Shown here: positions 39,790 through 49,332 of the stretch, one piece after another
How positions within the stretch are numbered: position 1 is the stretch's first letter
Layout: the number at the start of each line of letters is the position of its first letter
NCBI RefSeq assembly: GCF_007995015.1
Contig: NZ_VORB01000006.1
Span: 1-64,000, forward strand
DNA length: 64,000 bases
Direction of reading: 5' to 3'
From: Luteibaculum oceani
GTDB taxonomy: Bacteria > Bacteroidota > Bacteroidia > Flavobacteriales_D > Luteibaculaceae
Made by a program: the position numbers and the translations under genes
The notes under the pieces: generated by a model
What the model was told of the DNA's origin: nothing
Seen by the model: only the letters and a program-made list of their open reading frames with translations
Database searches by the model: none

Positions 39790-41310
39790 ATAGTGGAATG
39801 CAGCATTAGCGCAGCGCTCACCATCCATTGCTGCTGATGCAATTCCACCCGCGTATCCGGCGCCCTCTCCACAAGGTATCAGACCCTTAACTCCAGGGTG
39901 TATCAAATCCTTGCCTCTTGGGATACGAACTGGAGCAGAAGTTCTGGTTTCAGGCCCTACAAGCATAGGGTTTTCCCTCAAAAAACCGGGCATTTTCTTT
40001 TCGAATGTTTTTAAACCAAATTTTAATCGCTCTGCAATGGCCTTTGGATACAGCTTGTTAAAATCCGCGGAATAAACTCCTGGGATGTAGCTAGTTTCTT
40101 TAAGGTGCTCACTCTTTTTTCCTTTTATAAAGTCGTTTGCCATTTGAGCAGGGGCAGCTTGGCTACCATTGGCCCAATCACCTGCCTTTTTTTCTATACT
40201 TTTTTGGAATTCCAGAGCTGCCAATGGTCCTGAATACCCCAATTTTTCAAGTTCTTCAATAGAAACCTGAGTAACTATACCCGCATTGGCTAAAGGGTTG
40301 TTTCTCTTAGAGGGAGACCATCCATTGGTTACAATTTCGCCAGGTTCAGTGGCGCAGGGTGCAATAATTCCACCTGGACACATGCAGAAGGAAAAAATTC
40401 CTGACTCTCCCTTGTTTGCAACCAGAGAGTATGCAGCAGGGGGGAGTCCAATATTGGTTTCTCCCTTGTATTGTCGTTCGTTTATAAAGCTTTGCGGGTG
40501 CTCTATCCTAAATCCAACAGCAAAAGGTTTAGGGCTTATCTCTATTAGTTTTTCATATAAGTGATAATAGATGTCCCGCGCCGAATGTCCAGTGGCTAGA
40601 ATTACTGTGTTTGATTTGAAAGATCCCTTTGAAGTGTTAATTCCAACTATTTTGTTGTCTTCCAGTTCCAGTCCCAAAAACTTGGTGTTAAAATGAACTT
40701 CGCCCCCTTTATTAATAATGTCTTCCCGGATTTTCTCTACCAATCCAGGGAGTTTATTTGTGCCAATATGGGGGTGGGCTTGGTAAATAATTTCTTTGGG
40801 AGCCCCGTAATTTACTAGAGTGGAAAAAATTCTATGTATGTCTTTTTGTTTTCCCGAACGCGTGTACAATTTCCCGTCTGAATAGGTTCCGGCGCCGCCT
40901 TCACCAAAGCAGTAGTTAGAATCGGGGTTGATTTCGTGGTGTTTGGTTATTGCGGCTAAATCGCGTCTTCTTTCTTTTACATTTTTTCCGCGCTCAATGA
41001 TAACGGGTTTTAATCCCAATTCTAGGCATTTGAGAGCGGCAAACATTCCTGCGGGGCCAAATCCAACAATAAGAACTCTAATTGCATCTTTATTAACCTC
41101 TTTGGCTTGTATGCAGTTAATTTCCGGGTGCAGCGGTTCTCTGCTTATTTCTGCCCTAATATTATACTTAATCGGTTTTTTCCTTGCGTCTAAACTTACC
41201 TTAAGGGGGCGTATATGTTGGTTGGGAAACTTTTTTTGTAACCAATCCTCCAGGTTGTCGACATTTTCTAATAAGTAAGCAGGGTAGCTGAGGTTAATAA
41301 TTTCGGCCAT
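39772..41310 (-). CDS. FAD-dependent oxidoreductase of the COG2509 type
   Basis: A 512-aa flavoprotein. The FAD-binding motif is VLIVGFGPAGMFAALKCLELG (about 88-108), followed by the second Gly-rich motif and a C-terminal PCGEGAGYAGGIASAAMDG. A Cys-rich stretch (FSFCMCPGGIIAPCATEPGE) may take part in redox transfer. Bacteroidota members are annotated only as NAD(P)/FAD-dependent oxidoreductases. It is the first of a tightly packed set of minus-strand genes running to 45630. Confidence 0.85.
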   Translation of the reverse strand: MAEIINLSYPAYLLENVDNLEDWLQKKFPNQHIRPLKVSLDARKKPIKYNIRAEISREPLHPEINCIQAKEVNKDAIRVLIVGFGPAGMFAALKCLELGLKPVIIERGKNVKERRRDLAAITKHHEINPDSNYCFGEGGAGTYSDGKLYTRSGKQKDIHRIFSTLVNYGAPKEIIYQAHPHIGTNKLPGLVEKIREDIINKGGEVHFNTKFLGLELEDNKIVGINTSKGSFKSNTVILATGHSARDIYYHLYEKLIEISPKPFAVGFRIEHPQSFINERQYKGETNIGLPPAAYSLVANKGESGIFSFCMCPGGIIAPCATEPGEIVTNGWSPSKRNNPLANAGIVTQVSIEELEKLGYSGPLAALEFQKSIEKKAGDWANGSQAAPAQMANDFIKGKKSEHLKETSYIPGVYSADFNKLYPKAIAERLKFGLKTFEKKMPGFLRENPMLVGPETRTSAPVRIPRGKDLIHPGVKGLIPCGEGAGYAGGIASAAMDGERCANAAFHYLTENM

Positions 41311-41312
41311 AA

Positions 41313-42050
41313 TTATCCTTCAAAGGTAAATGTAAGGAAGTAAGAAGTTGGGAATAATTTTTGGATTGGTGTGGAAAAACGTGTGTTATCCTGCATTAAG
41401 TAATCTTCAAGTCCAACCGCCATTTTCAGCTCTATACCAAATTTAAAATAGGGTAGGAAGAAATCGAATCCACCTCCAAACTCGGCTGCGGTTTGGAATT
41501 TTTCGAGCTTTATTAGGATATCTCTATCGTTAGAACTGGGATCTTCGGTTTTATGCGACATATCTATCATGTATTTCGCTCCGGCTATTATATAGGGTGC
41601 CGCATTCCCAATTCGATCCGTTCTAAATTTCAAATACACGGGTAATTCAATGAAGGTCGACTCCGTTATTTTTTCAAAGGTTGCAATGTTTCCCGCCTTG
41701 TTTCTAAACTGATAAACTAGTTTTCTGTCTTGGAAGGAAAGGGAAGGAACAAATCGAATTCTAAAGTTTTTGGTAAAGGCATAGGTGGTTACAATACCTA
41801 AGTTAAACCCAGGCATGGGTTGGTTATTAAGCGAAATGAGGCTGTCGTTAAAATTGGTTTGGGGTACTCTATCCATTCTAAAAGTCGATCCATTAACCCC
41901 AATAATGAATCCGAAATGGTATACTCTGGTATCGAAGTAGGGAAGGTTTTCGGCCACATAACGCGGCTTTTTAAACGACTCGCCATACTGACTGAAACCG
42001 CTGAGGGCAGTAAGCAATAGAATTACGAAAAGTGAATATCCTCTTAGCAT
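41313..42050 (-). CDS. porT: PorT-like type IX secretion outer-membrane protein
   Basis: A 245-aa outer-membrane beta-barrel protein with signal peptide (TALSGFSQY). The mature start has ENLPYFDTRVYHFGFIIG, the typical PorT motif, and the barrel strands end in a Phe-rich C-terminus (YFLTFTFEG). PorT is essential for type IX secretion in Porphyromonas and Flavobacterium. The link of ubiE/menG with porT is usual in Bacteroidota, and two T9SS cargo genes lie in this window. Confidence 0.85.
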   Translation of the reverse strand: MLRGYSLFVILLLTALSGFSQYGESFKKPRYVAENLPYFDTRVYHFGFIIGVNGSTFRMDRVPQTNFNDSLISLNNQPMPGFNLGIVTTYAFTKNFRIRFVPSLSFQDRKLVYQFRNKAGNIATFEKITESTFIELPVYLKFRTDRIGNAAPYIIAGAKYMIDMSHKTEDPSSNDRDILIKLEKFQTAAEFGGGFDFFLPYFKFGIELKMAVGLEDYLMQDNTRFSTPIQKLFPTSYFLTFTFEG

Positions 42051-42078
42051 TGCTTAACCTAACGATAGAGTTTGGCCT

Positions 42079-42795
42079 TTATTTTTGAACTAAATAGATA
42101 GAAGCAATTCCACCGGTTACCGGCTTGGTTCTTAGATGCTTAAATCCTACTTTAACACAAATATTTTCAAAATCTTTTCCTTCTGGAAACGCCATAACAG
42201 ACTCTGGTAGATATGTGTAGGCAGAGGAGTCTTTAGAAAACCATTTTCCCAGAAGAGGCATTACCCACTTAAAATAGGCGAAGTAAAGTTGTTTTAGCGG
42301 GAACATTTTCGGCTTTGAAAATTCTAAAATAGCCCCAACTCCTCCCGGTCTTAGAACGCGTTTCATCTCGGTTAATCCTTTTTCTAGGTTTTCGTAATTC
42401 CTAACACCAAATCCAACCGTAAAGGCATCAAATTCTCCGTCTTTGAAAGGGAGATTTTCGGCATCTCCATACTTCAAGGTTACCTTACTTTGAAGATTTC
42501 TTTTCTCAATTTTCTTGTTTCCAAAAGAAAGCATGCCTTCTGAAATATCTACACCCACAACTTTTTCTGGGCTAAGCTTTAAGCTAGCAATTGCAAAATC
42601 ACCTGTTCCAGTTGCGAAATCCACAATTTTTTTCGGCTTGTACGGGGCTATCATTTTAATGGCTTTCCTTCTCCATAAATGATCTATTCCCAAAGAGAAA
42701 AAATGATTTAGAAAATCGTATTTGGCAGCGATGTTATTAAACATATCTGCTACCTGCGCTTTTTTAGAATTGTCTGATTTATAAGGTGTTACCAT
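42079..42795 (-). CDS. ubiE: Demethylmenaquinone methyltransferase (UbiE/MenG)
   Basis: S-adenosylmethionine-dependent C-methyltransferase that completes menaquinone in the inner membrane. Motifs: FLNHFFSLGIDHLWRRKAI near residue 30, IVDFATGTGDFAIASL (SAM motif I), DAFTVGFGVRN and VLRPGGVGAILEFS. Length 238 aa is normal. In Bacteroidota with menaquinone only, the menG function is expected. The stop is 28 bases before porT. Confidence 0.95.
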   Translation of the reverse strand: MVTPYKSDNSKKAQVADMFNNIAAKYDFLNHFFSLGIDHLWRRKAIKMIAPYKPKKIVDFATGTGDFAIASLKLSPEKVVGVDISEGMLSFGNKKIEKRNLQSKVTLKYGDAENLPFKDGEFDAFTVGFGVRNYENLEKGLTEMKRVLRPGGVGAILEFSKPKMFPLKQLYFAYFKWVMPLLGKWFSKDSSAYTYLPESVMAFPEGKDFENICVKVGFKHLRTKPVTGGIASIYLVQK

Positions 42796-42797
42796 GG

Positions 42798-44636
42798 TTA
42801 TCCTATCAATAAATTGGCTTCTGGGTATCTGTATTTTAAGGTGGATAGATTTTTGGTAAATAAATACGCAATGGTTAGCGTTCCTATCCTACCAACAAAC
42901 ATATTGAGTATAATAATAGTTTTTCCTGCTTCCGAAAGATTTGGAGTTGCCCCCATAGATAGTCCCACGGTAGAAAACGCAGAAATTTCCTCAAAAAACA
43001 ATTGAGAAAAGCTCATAGTCCCGTTTGCCAACGCTTCACTCTCAGTGATGGTCAGGAAAAAGGTACTAACGATAATAGCACCTGCCGCAAATAGCACAAC
43101 AGAATAGGCCTTGTTTACCGATTCATTCGGAATAGTCCGCTTTGAAAACTCTATCGTATGTCGCCCAGTTAGGGTGGCATATGTAGAAGAAATAAGCACG
43201 AAAAAGGTTGTTGTTTTAATACCTCCACCAGTAGATGCTGGTGCTGCACCAATAAACATTAAAATAAGCACCAATAGCAGGGCGGGAAGTGATAGAGCGT
43301 TAAAGTCAATGGTGTTGAATCCAGCCGAACGCGTAGTTACCGATGAGAAAAATGAGGTAATTAAGGATTCTGTACCATTTTGTCCAGCTAAAACCCCGTC
43401 TTTTTCTAGCCACCAAAAGATTAAGGCACCCGAAATAAGTAGGGTAAAGGACATGTATAGGTTTACCTTGGTAACAATCGAAAGTTTTTTCCACGGAAAT
43501 TCTAGTCTTTTCCGCATCTCCTTAATAGAAAATAATTCCAGGATGGTTGTAACACCCATGGTCCCTATAAAAATTAGTAAGCCCAACACGATGTGCATGA
43601 TGTACGAGCTCTTTAAAACAGGAGCATATAATCCCCCTGTAAAGGTTGAAAACCCTGCATTATTAAATGCAGAAATGGAATGGAATATTGAATGAAATAC
43701 TTTATCGTTAAAGGAGTTGAAAGGGGTGGCTTTATCCCAAGTAAAGAATAAGCAAAGCGCACCAATAACCTCAATGGCCACCGAGGCTAATACTAGTTTC
43801 CCGAATAGCCCTTTGGAGCTTAATAAGGATTCCTTGCTCATAAAATCCTCAATAACCTCATGTTGCTTTACACCAAAGCCCAATTTTTGAAACAAAGCGG
43901 TAAAGGTTGCAAATGCGATAATGTTAATACCACCCAGTTTAATGAGGATCATAAGTACAAATTGCCCCTTAAATGTGAAAAATTCGGCTGTATCATATAT
44001 AACCAATCCCGTTACACATGCTGCGGAAGCCGAGGTGAAACAAGCATCCAAAAAGCTCATGCTACCTTCTTGAATGGTCATTTCGGGAAGCATAAGAAGT
44101 GCCGTGCCAGCCAAGATGAGGAACAAGAACACCGCAATAAAAATAGTAGAGGGATGTAGCTTTGTTTTAGTACTGGTAAGGTTGGTTCTCCGCGAAACAT
44201 CAACCAAAGCTGCCGTAAGAAGGTATACCTGGATAAAGACAGTGGAGAAATCGGCAAAGCCCTTAAAGCCGAGACTTAAAAACAGTTGTTCGAGGATTAA
44301 TACATCGAAGAAATTTTTGGCAATTCCCTCTATTAACAGCAAGGCAACTATGGTTCCCTCAAACTTGTTTTGATTTAGAAATTCCCGCGGGTGAAAATCG
44401 AAGAAAAGCCTAGCAAAGTAGTGGAAGATGTAAAATCCAAAAGTGATTTCAATAAGGTTGAATATCAATTTGTCAGTTTCGGTATCTAGTGGAAAGCCGT
44501 AGTAATAGATTACCAGTGCGATAGCCGAAAAGGAAACTAAAAGAGAAACTGCTCTAAGCGTGCGAAGGGTATTGTCCTTTACACCAAAGATTACAATGTT
44601 AATTCGCTCACGTAATTTGTCAATGGAATTATGCAT
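42798..44636 (-). CDS. TrkH/KtrB-family potassium-uptake membrane protein
   Basis: A 612-aa membrane protein of the Trk/Ktr type. It has four M-P-M repeats; selectivity-filter loops are visible around SAACVTGLVIYDT, SAFNNAGFSTF, RSAGFNTIDF and SAFSTVGLSMG. It should form the pore of a K+ uptake complex with a TrkA-like RCK subunit, which is not seen next to it. The first codons overlap the end of rfaE1 by 8 bases, and ubiE follows by 2 bases. Confidence 0.9.
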   Translation of the reverse strand: MHNSIDKLRERINIVIFGVKDNTLRTLRAVSLLVSFSAIALVIYYYGFPLDTETDKLIFNLIEITFGFYIFHYFARLFFDFHPREFLNQNKFEGTIVALLLIEGIAKNFFDVLILEQLFLSLGFKGFADFSTVFIQVYLLTAALVDVSRRTNLTSTKTKLHPSTIFIAVFLFLILAGTALLMLPEMTIQEGSMSFLDACFTSASAACVTGLVIYDTAEFFTFKGQFVLMILIKLGGINIIAFATFTALFQKLGFGVKQHEVIEDFMSKESLLSSKGLFGKLVLASVAIEVIGALCLFFTWDKATPFNSFNDKVFHSIFHSISAFNNAGFSTFTGGLYAPVLKSSYIMHIVLGLLIFIGTMGVTTILELFSIKEMRKRLEFPWKKLSIVTKVNLYMSFTLLISGALIFWWLEKDGVLAGQNGTESLITSFFSSVTTRSAGFNTIDFNALSLPALLLVLILMFIGAAPASTGGGIKTTTFFVLISSTYATLTGRHTIEFSKRTIPNESVNKAYSVVLFAAGAIIVSTFFLTITESEALANGTMSFSQLFFEEISAFSTVGLSMGATPNLSEAGKTIIILNMFVGRIGTLTIAYLFTKNLSTLKYRYPEANLLIG

Positions 44637-45630
44637 TAAGCACTCTTATCGCCTCTTTTAAAAGTTTGTCTTTTTTAATTGGAACTACACCCACTTCCTC
44701 ACAAACCAATCCACCTGCAAGGTTAGATAGTTCGCACATTATTACAGAGGGGAGTTTGGCTGCCAAGCAAAGGGTGGCTACAGCAATAACGGTGTCACCC
44801 GCACCCGAAACATCGGATATTTCTCTTTTGTGCGCAGGGATTCTCCCAGTGTAATCATCAGCGAAACACTGTACTCCATGCTCGGAGAGGGTTACCATTG
44901 CAGATTTAATATTCATCCGGGCTATTAAAGATTCCAAGGCGTGGTGAACACTATCTTCGGAGCTCACATCTATCTCTTCTTTAAGTCCCTCCACTAATTC
45001 CTTAAAGTTAGGTTTGAAAAGCGTAGCGTTTTTGTAGGCGAAGAAATTGTCCTTTTTTGGATCTACAGTTACGGGTATTTTATTCTCGTTGGCAACCTCA
45101 ATTAACTTAGAAATGGCCCACTCCGATAATAGTCCTTTATTGTAGTCTTCTAGAACTAATGCTTTTATTGGGTACTTAGCAATGGTCGCTTTAAATTGAT
45201 TTACCAAGGTTTCGGCCTCTTGCTGCGAAATGTACTTTGTCGATTCTTCATCCACTCTTAACATTTGCTGCCCTTGGGAAATAATCCGAGTCTTTACTGT
45301 AGTGGGTCTGTTTTTGGATCTTATAATTCCTTCGGTATAAATTCCTTGTTGATCCAATAGGGAAATAAAGGAATCTCCGGCGATATCCTCACCCACATTG
45401 GCAATTATATGGGTACTTGCCCCAAGGGCGTTAAGGTTTAAAGCAACATTAGCTGCTCCACCTGGGCGTTCTTCCCTTTTGGTAATATTGATTATTGGAA
45501 CCGGAGCTTCAGGGCTAATCCGACTCACTTTTCCCCAGATGTAGGCATCAACCATAACGTCTCCAATTACCACGATGTGTTGGTCGTTAAATCGTTGAAA
45601 CCAATTTTCGATTTGAGCTTGAGTAGGCAA
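44629..45630 (-). CDS. rfaE1: D-glycero-beta-D-manno-heptose-7-phosphate kinase (RfaE1 type)
   Basis: A PfkB-family sugar kinase of the ADP-heptose pathway for lipopolysaccharide. It has VVIGDVMVDAYIWGKVSRISPEAP, GGAANVALNLNALGA, and the catalytic SGAGDTV with Asp in the C-terminal third. The RfaE2 nucleotidyltransferase domain is absent, so it is the split form. Length is 333 aa. It overlaps the K+ transporter gene by 8 bases. Confidence 0.92.
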   Translation of the reverse strand: MPTQAQIENWFQRFNDQHIVVIGDVMVDAYIWGKVSRISPEAPVPIINITKREERPGGAANVALNLNALGASTHIIANVGEDIAGDSFISLLDQQGIYTEGIIRSKNRPTTVKTRIISQGQQMLRVDEESTKYISQQEAETLVNQFKATIAKYPIKALVLEDYNKGLLSEWAISKLIEVANENKIPVTVDPKKDNFFAYKNATLFKPNFKELVEGLKEEIDVSSEDSVHHALESLIARMNIKSAMVTLSEHGVQCFADDYTGRIPAHKREISDVSGAGDTVIAVATLCLAAKLPSVIMCELSNLAGGLVCEEVGVVPIKKDKLLKEAIRVLNA

Positions 45631-45650
45631 TGCTAAGTCTGAAATTTGGG

Positions 45651-45658
45651 CAAAGATA
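45651..45658 (-). promoter_or_regulatory. Candidate -7 box for rfaE1
   Basis: The minus strand reads TATCTTTG, an exact TAnnTTTG match, 21 bases before the rfaE1 start. A usable TTG -33 was not seen. Confidence 0.45.
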
Positions 45659-45720
45659 GCTACTTTGATTTACCCTACTCGGAAAGCATGCTTTAATTGC
45701 TTTTAAGGCTAAATAAAAAA

Positions 45721-45752
45721 TGGAGATGCCTATTTTTTGATAAGCATCTCCA
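45721..45752 (-). terminator. Terminator downstream of the aminotransferase gene
   Basis: TGGAGATGC (45721-45729) and GCATCTCCA (45744-45752) pair over 9 bp around a 14-nt loop. On the minus strand it is followed by a T-rich run. It lies 171 bases after the aminotransferase stop. Confidence 0.8.
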
Positions 45753-45923
45753 TCCAGTCTAGCCAAGAGTAAGGCTTACTAACTGACTAACTAAAAAAGG
45801 TTATAGTCTTAATTGGACACTGAGTGAAAAGGTAGGAGATTGCAAGGCGAAAAAATTAATTCACCGATAAAGCTGTCTTAGTACGGTGGTAAATGGCAGG
45901 TTTTGCCAGATAAGGTGCTTTGT
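45753..45923 (-). other. Long 3' region between aminotransferase stop and its terminator
   Basis: This 171-base stretch holds no convincing ORF on either strand. It contains two copies of ACTAACT separated by one base and a 5-bp hairpin (TGGCA/TGCCA). It may simply be 3' UTR, or the source of a 3'-UTR-derived small RNA. No known RNA family was recognised. Confidence 0.3.
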
Positions 45924-47120
45924 TTAATCCAGACTCAAAACAAAAGCCTTCATTCTGTCCAGAGCTTTTATCAGATCCGACTCGGCCGTTGCATAAGAAA
46001 TTCGGAAGCAGTTGGGCGCACCAAAAGCCGATCCACTCACTACGCTTACATATTGGTCTTCTAACAAGGCCTGACAGAAATCGCCGGCATTAGCAATAAC
46101 CTGACCGTCTTTGGTCTTTTTACCAAAAAGCTCTTTTACCTCGGGGAATACGTAAAATGCTCCATCTGGATTGTTAACCTTAAGCCCAGGTATTTCATTT
46201 AGTTTTTCGAGTACCAGAGATTTTCTTTTTTCGAAATCGTCGCGCATATAGTGAACACTACTCGCTGGAGCTTCTAGTGCCGCTTTAGCCGCTATTTGCG
46301 CAATGCCATTTGCACCAGATGTAAACTGGCCTTGAAGTTTAGTGGCTGCTTTAATTACCCAGGTAGGTCCGCCCATGTAGCCTATTCTGTAACCCGTCAT
46401 GGCGAAGGATTTAGATACTCCGTTCACTGTAATTACACGGTCCGCAATTTCTGAGCATTGCCCAATGCTAAAATGCTGTCCCACAAAGTTTATGTGTTCA
46501 TAAATTTCATCGGAGATTACCAAAATATTTGGGTGTTTTTCTAGCACCTTAGCTATTGCCCTTAGTTCCTTTTCGCTATACACCGATCCAGTTGGGTTAC
46601 AAGGTGAGGAAAAGATTAGCATTTTGGTTTTATCGGAAATGGCATTTTCTAGGATGGAAGGGGTAACTTTGTAGTCCTGATCTACGCCAGCTGCAGCTTC
46701 AACAACCTTGGCACCAGCCAATTCTACCATTGCTCTGTAGCTAACCCAATATGGAGTGAAAAGGATAACCTCATCACCTTTTTCCACCACTGCTAAAATG
46801 GCGTTAACCAGGCTGTGTTTAGCGCCAGTTGAAACCAATATGTTGTCTGGGTGGTAATCTAATTTATTGTCGCGCTTAAATTTCTTCGAAATGGTTTCCC
46901 GCAATTCTAAGTATCCATTTACGGGTGGATATTTCGAGTAATTATCATCAATTGCCTTTTTGGCTGCATCCTTAATAAAATCCGGTGTATTAAAATCGGG
47001 CTCCCCAATATTTAAAGCAATTACATCTTTGCCACTTTGCTTTAATTCTCTAGCAATTCTCGCAGCAGCAAGAGTTTCCGATTCACTAATTCTATTAAGA
47101 AATTCAGATGTTTTACTCAT
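45924..47120 (-). CDS. PLP-dependent class I aminotransferase (aspartate aminotransferase type)
   Basis: A 398-aa fold-type I transaminase. It has the PLP Lys237 in VNGVSKSFAMTGYRIGY, SSPCNPTGSVY, the phosphate-binding region, and Asn/Asp/Tyr contacts NILVISDEIYEHI. It is of the bacterial AspC/AatA type. Its exact amino-acid preference is uncertain (aspartate, aromatic or branched). Monocistronic; a -7 box lies upstream. Confidence 0.92.
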   Translation of the reverse strand: MSKTSEFLNRISESETLAAARIARELKQSGKDVIALNIGEPDFNTPDFIKDAAKKAIDDNYSKYPPVNGYLELRETISKKFKRDNKLDYHPDNILVSTGAKHSLVNAILAVVEKGDEVILFTPYWVSYRAMVELAGAKVVEAAAGVDQDYKVTPSILENAISDKTKMLIFSSPCNPTGSVYSEKELRAIAKVLEKHPNILVISDEIYEHINFVGQHFSIGQCSEIADRVITVNGVSKSFAMTGYRIGYMGGPTWVIKAATKLQGQFTSGANGIAQIAAKAALEAPASSVHYMRDDFEKRKSLVLEKLNEIPGLKVNNPDGAFYVFPEVKELFGKKTKDGQVIANAGDFCQALLEDQYVSVVSGSAFGAPNCFRISYATAESDLIKALDRMKAFVLSLD

Positions 47121-47137
47121 TATTTTGGGACTTTGGG

Positions 47138-47145
47138 CAAAGCTA
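47138..47145 (-). promoter_or_regulatory. Candidate -7 box for the aminotransferase gene
   Basis: The minus strand reads TAGCTTTG, a TAnnTTTG match, 18 bases before the ATG. No -33 TTG was seen in the A-rich upstream region. Confidence 0.4.
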
Positions 47146-47205
47146 AAAAAAAGGGAGTGCTAGTTTCGCGGCATTCGCTAATTTCGGCGGGATAATTTAT
47201 TGATT

Positions 47206-47727
47206 ATGGATAGCTGGGTACTGATAATTGCAATAACACTTCCTTGTTTAATTATAGCAGGGGCCGCTTTGATTCTCGTTAAACGGGTGGCCGACTCGAA
47301 AAAGGAAATTGAACAGATAAAATGGAAGGTTAGTGCCAAGCAAGCTATCCAACCAGTTCGTCTTCAAGCATACGAGCGCTTGGTAATACTGCTTGAGCGC
47401 ATTCGTTTAAATAATTTGGTTTTACGGGTAAATACGCCAGGGGTGAGTGCTCAAGCTTTGCAGCGAGAAATGTTAAAGCATATTCGTACCGAATTCGACC
47501 ACAATATCTCCCAACAGCTTTATGTGTCGCCACAGGCTTGGCAACTGGTTAAAAAGGCTAGAGAGCAAACCGTGATGATTATGAATTTAGCCTCCGAAAA
47601 AGTACAAGAGGGTGAAAATGCGGCAAAATATTCCCAGTTGATCATTCAGCTTGCTGGCAGCGAAGAGTACGACGCGGTGGATAAGGCTATTACCCTTTTA
47701 CGGCAGGAGATGAATAAGCAGTTTTAG
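47206..47727 (+). CDS. Membrane-anchored coiled-coil protein of unknown function
   Basis: A 173-aa protein with one N-terminal membrane segment (VLIIAITLPCLIIAGAALILV) and a helical rest (QPVRLQAYERLVILLERI, a motif seen across Bacteroidota). I start at ATG 47206; a TTG at 47200 adds two residues. Function unknown. The end overlaps the convergent meaB gene by 4 bases. Confidence 0.65.
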   Translation: MDSWVLIIAITLPCLIIAGAALILVKRVADSKKEIEQIKWKVSAKQAIQPVRLQAYERLVILLERIRLNNLVLRVNTPGVSAQALQREMLKHIRTEFDHNISQQLYVSPQAWQLVKKAREQTVMIMNLASEKVQEGENAAKYSQLIIQLAGSEEYDAVDKAITLLRQEMNKQF

Positions 47728-48767
47728 TTTTTTAGAATGGTTTTTACCAGCTCTTGAGCTGCAATGTGAGGTAATTTTTCACCCTTTTCAACCTGGGTTT
47801 TATAGTCGAGATACTTAGACTTAATCTCTCCATTGGAAAGAATTTCTTCCTTAAGTATGTCATCCAAGCTTTGCTCAAACCAAGTTATATTCTGTTTTGC
47901 TCGCAGGTGTTGGAGAAATTCTTTGTTGGTTGCTGTATCGAAATAATCTGAGACAATGTTCCAAACCCGGTCCAACCCTTCCTTTTCCTTCGAGGAACAG
48001 GTGTCCACTTTGGGGGTCCAATTATATGGATGAGGTGGGAGAAGATGCATAGCACTTTTGTAGGATCGGGCAGCTTTTAGCGCTTGGTTTTTGTTATCTC
48101 CATCTGCTTTCGTTATTACCAGGGCATCGGCCATCTCCATTATTCCTCGCTTAATGCCCTGCAGTTCGTCACCCGCTCCAGAGAGCATGAGTAGTAGGAA
48201 AAAATCCACCAAATTTTTAACGGTGGTTTCGCTTTGACCGACTCCCACCGTTTCAATAAAAATCACATCGTAGCCAGCTGCCTCGCAGAGCAAAAGAGCT
48301 TCTCGTGTTTTACGCGCTACACCACCAAGGCTATTAGAAGTAGGAGAGGGGCGTATGAATACATTTGGATGCATACTTAGTTCCTCCATTCTCGTTTTGT
48401 CCCCGAGAATGCTTCCTCCAGAACTAACACTAGAAGGGTCGATGGCAAGCACCGCAATCTTCAATTGATATTGTTCTACCAAATACATCCCAAAAGCCTC
48501 TAAAAAGGAGCTTTTACCAACTCCGGGTACCCCAGTAATACCAATTCGTTTTGCATTTCCGGCATGCGGAATGCAGCGATCCAAAACTTCTAGTGCGATT
48601 TTTTTGTGTTTATCGAGCTTGCTCTCAACAAGGGTAATTGCTGTAGACAGGGTATTTAAATCTCCAGCCACCAATTTTTTAACCAGTTCACTGGGGTTTA
48701 AATCCGAGCTATTGCTTTTTTTTAGCTTGGCAATAGCCTTTTCCCTTGCCGATAATCTTTTCTCCAT
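47724..48767 (-). CDS. meaB: Methylmalonyl-CoA mutase-associated GTPase MeaB
   Basis: A 347-aa G3E-type GTPase that protects and gates the adenosylcobalamin cofactor of methylmalonyl-CoA mutase. The P-loop GVPGVGKS is at 79-86, Walker B-like IFIETVGVGQSE follows, and TKADGD is the guanine specificity motif. The mutase subunits are not in this window. It follows the 5-FTHF cyclo-ligase gene directly (stop next to start), so the two are cotranscribed. Confidence 0.93.
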   Translation of the reverse strand: MEKRLSAREKAIAKLKKSNSSDLNPSELVKKLVAGDLNTLSTAITLVESKLDKHKKIALEVLDRCIPHAGNAKRIGITGVPGVGKSSFLEAFGMYLVEQYQLKIAVLAIDPSSVSSGGSILGDKTRMEELSMHPNVFIRPSPTSNSLGGVARKTREALLLCEAAGYDVIFIETVGVGQSETTVKNLVDFFLLLMLSGAGDELQGIKRGIMEMADALVITKADGDNKNQALKAARSYKSAMHLLPPHPYNWTPKVDTCSSKEKEGLDRVWNIVSDYFDTATNKEFLQHLRAKQNITWFEQSLDDILKEEILSNGEIKSKYLDYKTQVEKGEKLPHIAAQELVKTILKN

Positions 48768-49331
48768 CTAATTTTTAAAATTAATAATCTGGTTAGGAGT
48801 AACACACATGTGGAGTGGAATATCATGTGCTTCGGTGTTTATGCTTTCCTCAATGGGGTCAAAAAAAGAGATGCCGCAAAATTGAGTAGTAGGAGAAAGC
48901 GTAGACAAAAAACCGTCGTAGTAGCCCTTGCCGTATCCTATTCTATTACCATTTTTATCAATGCAAAGCAGCGGAACAAGTACTAGTTCCACCTTAGGTA
49001 GGTCTGCTTCTTTCTTGGTTAAGGGAATGGGAATGCTCCAGCTGTCTAAAACATACTCCATTTTGGGCCAAACGTCCACATGTTCAAGACCACCAAGCTC
49101 ATTAACAATGGAAGTGAACCATTGAATGTGATTTAATTTTGGGTTTTCAATGAGCTTAAATGTGTCGAACTCCTTGAGTTTGGCAATAGGAAGAAAGGTG
49201 TGTACTACGTTAAAATTAGCCATTAGGGGTAAGAGATTATTCTCTATTCCTCTTGAAAAAAATTGGTGGTCTTTCTCCGTTAGTTCCAGCCTTAACTTCT
49301 TGTATTTTTTTCGCAGCTCTTGTTTATCCAT
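48768..49331 (-). CDS. 5-formyltetrahydrofolate cyclo-ligase
   Basis: Converts 5-formyl-THF to 5,10-methenyl-THF with ATP, recovering the folate store. The signature RIGYGKGYYDGFL (about residues 131-143) is diagnostic, and the N-terminal RKKYKKLRLEL is typical. 187 aa is normal. It is placed between the HDAC-like gene and meaB with 1- and 0-base gaps. Confidence 0.93.
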   Translation of the reverse strand: MDKQELRKKYKKLRLELTEKDHQFFSRGIENNLLPLMANFNVVHTFLPIAKLKEFDTFKLIENPKLNHIQWFTSIVNELGGLEHVDVWPKMEYVLDSWSIPIPLTKKEADLPKVELVLVPLLCIDKNGNRIGYGKGYYDGFLSTLSPTTQFCGISFFDPIEESINTEAHDIPLHMCVTPNQIINFKN

Positions 49332-49332
49332 T

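Noticed and set aside
43111-43695. 194-aa plus-strand frame inside the potassium-uptake gene
   Set aside because: It is antisense to a strongly conserved membrane protein gene and shows no family features.
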